Both the position numbers and the translations under genes were made by a program. DNA of 10,144 bases, taken from Deltaproteobacteria bacterium. Its GTDB lineage: Bacteria > Bdellovibrionota > JACOXK01 > 2-02-FULL-40-11. Positions within the stretch are counted from its first letter, which is position 1; every line of letters begins with the position of its first letter. Where the stretch lies: contig JACPST010000116.1 of the NCBI GenBank assembly GCA_016193165.1, positions 1 through 10,144 of the forward strand, read 5' to 3'. The notes under the pieces were generated by a model, which was given only the letters and a program-made list of their open reading frames with translations, searched no databases and had not been told where the DNA came from. Of the stretch, positions 7,468 through 10,144 are shown piece by piece.

Positions 7468-8384
7468 AGCCTGTCATTGGAATTACGCAAGGTGAACCCA
7501 CGGGCATTGGACCAGAAATTATTGCTAAGGTTCTTCAAAAATCTTCGCTTTTACATCTTTGTACTCCTCTCATCATTGGAGAACCAAAATATTTCAAATC
7601 CCTCCAGAAAAAGATAACCATAATACCCCCTCGATCTTCCCGTGTCTCTTCTTATGAAGCTCTAAAACTTGCTTTCCAGCTCAGTTTAGAAAAAAAAATT
7701 GACGCCATTGTCACGGCGCCTGTAGACAAACACAAAATTTCTAAAGAAAAACACGTCATCTTTCTAGGACATACAGAGTTTTTTAAAAAAGCCTGTGAGA
7801 AGCACTTTAAGCGCCCTTTTCACTCCACTATGTTTTTTGTGTCTCCAAAAGAAAAACTTGCTTTGGCGACAACTCATCTTCCTTTAAAAAAAGTTTCTGG
7901 AACTCTCTCAAAAGAGCTTCTCCAAAAAACTATTTTAAATGTCCATCATGGACTTCGCAGCCTTTTTAGAATCTCAAACCCTAAGCTTGCCCTCTTGGGA
8001 CTCAATCCCCATGCGGGAGAGGGCGGACTTTTAGGAAAAGAAGAAAAAGAAATTCTGGCACCTATCCTTTCATGGGCCAGCCATCAAGGAATTTGCCTTG
8101 AGGGACCTTTTGCCGCGGATAGTTTTTTTAGCGCGCGCTGGCGTTTTTTTGATGCGACCATTGCCCTCTACCACGATCAGGGGCTTGCTCCATTCAAAGC
8201 AAGAAATTTTCACTCTTCAACCAACGTCACATTGGGACTTCCGATCATTAGAACGTCTGTTGACCATGGAGTAGGATATGATATTGCTGGAAAGAATAAA
8301 GCCAATCCTTTAAGTATGATTGCGGCTATAGAATGGGCCGCTAAATTGGCAAAGTATAAAAGGAGCTTGCCGTGGATACCATAA
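7464..8384 (+). CDS. pdxA: 4-hydroxythreonine-4-phosphate dehydrogenase PdxA
   Basis: PdxA oxidises 4-phosphohydroxy-L-threonine with NAD(P)+ in the DXP-dependent pathway to pyridoxal phosphate; the enzyme is a cytosolic, metal-dependent dimer. Expected motifs are all present in 306 residues (E. coli 329): ITQGEPTGIGPE (7-18), TAPVDK (84-89), GHTE (102-105), TTHLP (136-140), LNPHAGEGG (180-188), YHDQGLAPFK (236-245) and NVTLGLPIIRTSVDHG (254-269). By alignment to the E. coli enzyme, substrate residues correspond to His103, Thr104, Lys245, Asn254 and Arg263, and metal ligands to His138, His183 and His237, so it should be active. The shorter length seems to come from a compact region between about 40 and 85. 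The start is GTG at 7464, overlapping the surA TGA. The conserved N-terminus begins at once, so no other start fits. The surA-pdxA order is also found in E. coli. Confidence 0.95.
   Translation: MKPVIGITQGEPTGIGPEIIAKVLQKSSLLHLCTPLIIGEPKYFKSLQKKITIIPPRSSRVSSYEALKLAFQLSLEKKIDAIVTAPVDKHKISKEKHVIFLGHTEFFKKACEKHFKRPFHSTMFFVSPKEKLALATTHLPLKKVSGTLSKELLQKTILNVHHGLRSLFRISNPKLALLGLNPHAGEGGLLGKEEKEILAPILSWASHQGICLEGPFAADSFFSARWRFFDATIALYHDQGLAPFKARNFHSSTNVTLGLPIIRTSVDHGVGYDIAGKNKANPLSMIAAIEWAAKLAKYKRSLPWIP
8360..8365 (+). promoter_or_regulatory. Shine-Dalgarno site deciding the GTG start of the phosphomannomutase gene
   Basis: AAGGAG lies six bases before GTG 8372, inside the end of pdxA. It is the only canonical ribosome site before any of the six gene starts in the window, and it supports the start at 8372 with a 13-base overlap. 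Confidence 0.8.
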
Positions 8385-9727
8385 ACCCAACCATTTTTAG
8401 AGAATATGACATTCGAGGACTCGCGGAGATCGACTTTTCCAAATCTTTCGCGGAAGACCTTGGAAAGGCATTTGGAACTTTGCTCCACGAAAATCACGAA
8501 TCCCATATTGCCATAGGGCGAGATTGTCGTCTCACTTCTGAAAAATATACCCGCGCACTGATCCGTGGCCTTCTTAGTACAGGCACTCATGTTATTAATT
8601 TGGGGATTTGCCCAACCCCCCTGATCTATTTTTCTACTTTTGATCAAGAATTTATGAATGGCATTGAAGTCACAGGAAGTCATAACCCCGCAGACTATAA
8701 TGGCTTTAAGCTTTGTCTTCATAAAAAGACCCTTTATGGTTCCCATATCCAAGATCTTAAAAACAGAATCCAAAAAAAGAGATTTCACCAAGCTTCTCGG
8801 CCCGGAAATATTTCTCTGTTTAATATTCAGGAGATATATCAAAAGTATATTTTGCAACACATCAAACTTTCACGCCCTCTAAAGCTCGTGGTCGATGCTG
8901 GAAATGGAGTGGCAGGCCCATTGGCCCCTTCTTTATTTCGAGCCTTAGGATGTGCGGTAAGCGAGCTTTTTTGTGAAATGGATGGCCGTTTTCCAAACCA
9001 TTTTCCAGATCCCACGGTTCCAGAAAACTTAAAACACCTTATTTCAAAAGTCCAAGAAGAAGGAGCTGATTTAGGAATCGCCTTTGACGGGGATGCGGAT
9101 CGCATTGGGGTTGTAGATTCCAGAGGAACCATCATTTGGGGAGATAAGCTTCTCGTTCTTTATGCCAGAGATATTCTCAAAAATCACCCCGGAGCCGCTG
9201 TTATCGCGGAAGTAAAGTGCTCAAGCCAACTCTTTTCAGATATCAAAAAAAGAGGAGGCCGGCCCATTCTTTGGAAAACCGGACACTCCCTCATTAAATC
9301 TAAAATCCAAGAGGAAAAAGCTTTGTTGGCTGGAGAAATGAGCGGGCATATGTTTTTTGCAGACCGATACTATGGCTTTGATGATGCCATTTACGCTGCG
9401 TGCCGCCTTCTTGAAATTGTCTCTGATTCTCACCAATCTCTCTCTGATCTATTGTCGGACATTCCTCAAACTTTTTCTACTCCAGAAATACGCGTCCCCT
9501 GTCCTGATGAAAAAAAATTTGATGTCGTAGAGAAAGCTAAACATTACTTCAAATCTCACTATAACACGATTGACATTGATGGAGTCCGAGTTGAATTTCC
9601 AGATGGGTGGGGCCTTGTCCGTGCTTCAAATACTCAGCCTGTTTTGGTTTTACGATTTGAAGCTTCCTCTGAACCTCGCCTTCAAGAAATTAGAGCGTTG
9701 ATCGAAAATAAACTCAAAGAATTATGA
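8372..9727 (+). CDS. manB: Phosphomannomutase/phosphoglucomutase (alpha-D-phosphohexomutase family)
   Basis: The product is 451 residues, near the 463 of P. aeruginosa AlgC. It should interconvert hexose 6-phosphates and 1-phosphates (mannose and/or glucose), feeding GDP-mannose or UDP-glucose precursors for LPS, capsule or exopolysaccharide. All four domain signatures are present. FREYDIRG (9-16) is the N-terminal substrate/phosphate loop. TGSHNP (101-106) carries the phosphoserine Ser103. DGDADR (239-244) is the Mg2+ loop. GEMSGH (321-326) is the sugar-recognition loop. [11 protein letters not shown] (413-423) is the domain-4 phosphate site. These fit the bifunctional PMM/PGM subgroup rather than GlmM, but sugar preference cannot be settled from sequence. 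The GTG start is backed by AAGGAG six bases upstream. The gene overlaps pdxA by 13 bases and its TGA overlaps the uvrA ATG, so it sits inside the same transcription unit. Confidence 0.92.
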   Translation: MDTINPTIFREYDIRGLAEIDFSKSFAEDLGKAFGTLLHENHESHIAIGRDCRLTSEKYTRALIRGLLSTGTHVINLGICPTPLIYFSTFDQEFMNGIEVTGSHNPADYNGFKLCLHKKTLYGSHIQDLKNRIQKKRFHQASRPGNISLFNIQEIYQKYILQHIKLSRPLKLVVDAGNGVAGPLAPSLFRALGCAVSELFCEMDGRFPNHFPDPTVPENLKHLISKVQEEGADLGIAFDGDADRIGVVDSRGTIIWGDKLLVLYARDILKNHPGAAVIAEVKCSSQLFSDIKKRGGRPILWKTGHSLIKSKIQEEKALLAGEMSGHMFFADRYYGFDDAIYAACRLLEIVSDSHQSLSDLLSDIPQTFSTPEIRVPCPDEKKFDVVEKAKHYFKSHYNTIDIDGVRVEFPDGWGLVRASNTQPVLVLRFEASSEPRLQEIRALIENKLKEL

Positions 9728-10144
9728 CCGGAAATTTTATTTCTATTGTTGGGGCCAAAGAACACAACCTCAAGAATATTGATCTTCAAATTCCGAGAGA
9801 AAAACTTGTCGTGATCACCGGGATCAGCGGCTCTGGAAAGTCCTCTTTAGCTTTTGACACGCTGTATGCCGAGGGTCAAAGGCGCTATGTGGAATCGCTT
9901 TCAACCTATGCGCGGCAGTTTTTAGAGCTGATGACTAAGCCCGACGTCGAATCGATTGATGGTCTTTCTCCGGCCATTGCGATTGAACAACGAACGGCTT
10001 CTAAAAATCCTCGCTCTACCGTTGGTACCGTTACAGAAATTTATGACTACCTGCGACTTCTTTTTGCTCGCGTTGGACGTGCCCAGTGTCCCGAGTGCCA
10101 TCAAGAGATCACTTCTCAATCTATCGATCAAATGGTGGACCAGC
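9724..10144 (+). CDS. uvrA: UvrABC excinuclease subunit A, N-terminal part (3' end outside window)
   Basis: The ATG at 9724 overlaps the previous TGA (ATGA), and the frame stays open to the window end, giving 140 residues of a protein usually about 940 long. UvrA is the ABC-type ATPase that recognises bulky DNA damage and loads UvrB in nucleotide excision repair. Seen: the typical opening [19 protein letters not shown] (6-24), Walker [10 protein letters not shown] (33-41), and [20 protein letters not shown] (44-63). The signature-rich stretch [20 protein letters not shown] (81-100) continues into [14 protein letters not shown] (105-118). A CPEC pair (122-125) follows, as in many family members. 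Matches are close to the family consensus throughout, so the identity is firm; completeness cannot be judged. No clear Shine-Dalgarno is seen, so translation is probably coupled to the mutase gene. Confidence 0.97.
   Translation, partial: MTGNFISIVGAKEHNLKNIDLQIPREKLVVITGISGSGKSSLAFDTLYAEGQRRYVESLSTYARQFLELMTKPDVESIDGLSPAIAIEQRTASKNPRSTVGTVTEIYDYLRLLFARVGRAQCPECHQEITSQSIDQMVDQ

Noticed and set aside
8210..8860. Antisense open frame of 216 codons across the pdxA/mutase junction
   Set aside because: It lies opposite two genes whose conserved catalytic motifs fall inside it (the NVTLGLPIIRTSVDHG region of pdxA and TGSHNP of the mutase). The translation shows no family resemblance, so it is a shadow frame.
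9922..10131. Antisense open frame of 69 codons inside uvrA
   Set aside because: It overlaps the strongly conserved UvrA sequence between residues about 67 and 136, so it is a shadow frame.

Overview
The window is about 10.1 kb of tightly packed coding DNA from a diderm (Gram-negative type) bacterium. All genes are on the + strand. The DNA looks moderately AT-rich and even in composition, with no sign of mobile DNA, tRNA, rRNA or CRISPR. The diderm assignment rests on a TamB-like protein, an Omp85/BamA-type barrel with many POTRA domains, and a SurA-like periplasmic chaperone. The surA-pdxA adjacency matches the E. coli arrangement. The very long POTRA array and the TPR protein style recall deltaproteobacteria and myxobacteria or a related uncultured lineage, but this taxonomic guess is low confidence.

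Layout: (1) 1-708, 3' end of a TPR protein whose start lies before the window. (2) 715-3795, TamB-family inner-membrane-anchored protein. (3) 3792-6533, Omp85/BamA-TamA-type outer-membrane protein with seven POTRA-like repeats. (4) 6565-7467, SurA-like periplasmic chaperone with one parvulin domain. (5) 7464-8384, pdxA. (6) 8372-9727, phosphomannomutase/phosphoglucomutase. (7) 9724 to the window end, 5' part of uvrA.

The genes probably form one transcription unit: four junctions overlap (4, 4, 13 and 4 bases) and the only gaps are 6 and 31 bases. The first part is an outer-membrane building set: an envelope-spanning lipid or protein conduit (TamB), the barrel insertase (Omp85) and the periplasmic escort (SurA). 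The second part is metabolic or housekeeping: vitamin B6 synthesis, sugar-phosphate supply for surface polysaccharide or LPS, and nucleotide excision repair. The 31-base gap before surA holds a sigma70-like promoter candidate whose predicted start falls on the surA ATG, so transcription may be re-initiated there. I found no clearly undescribed system. The points most worth a second look are the seven-POTRA Omp85, the tamB-before-Omp85 order, the possible leaderless promoter, and the near absence of Shine-Dalgarno sites.
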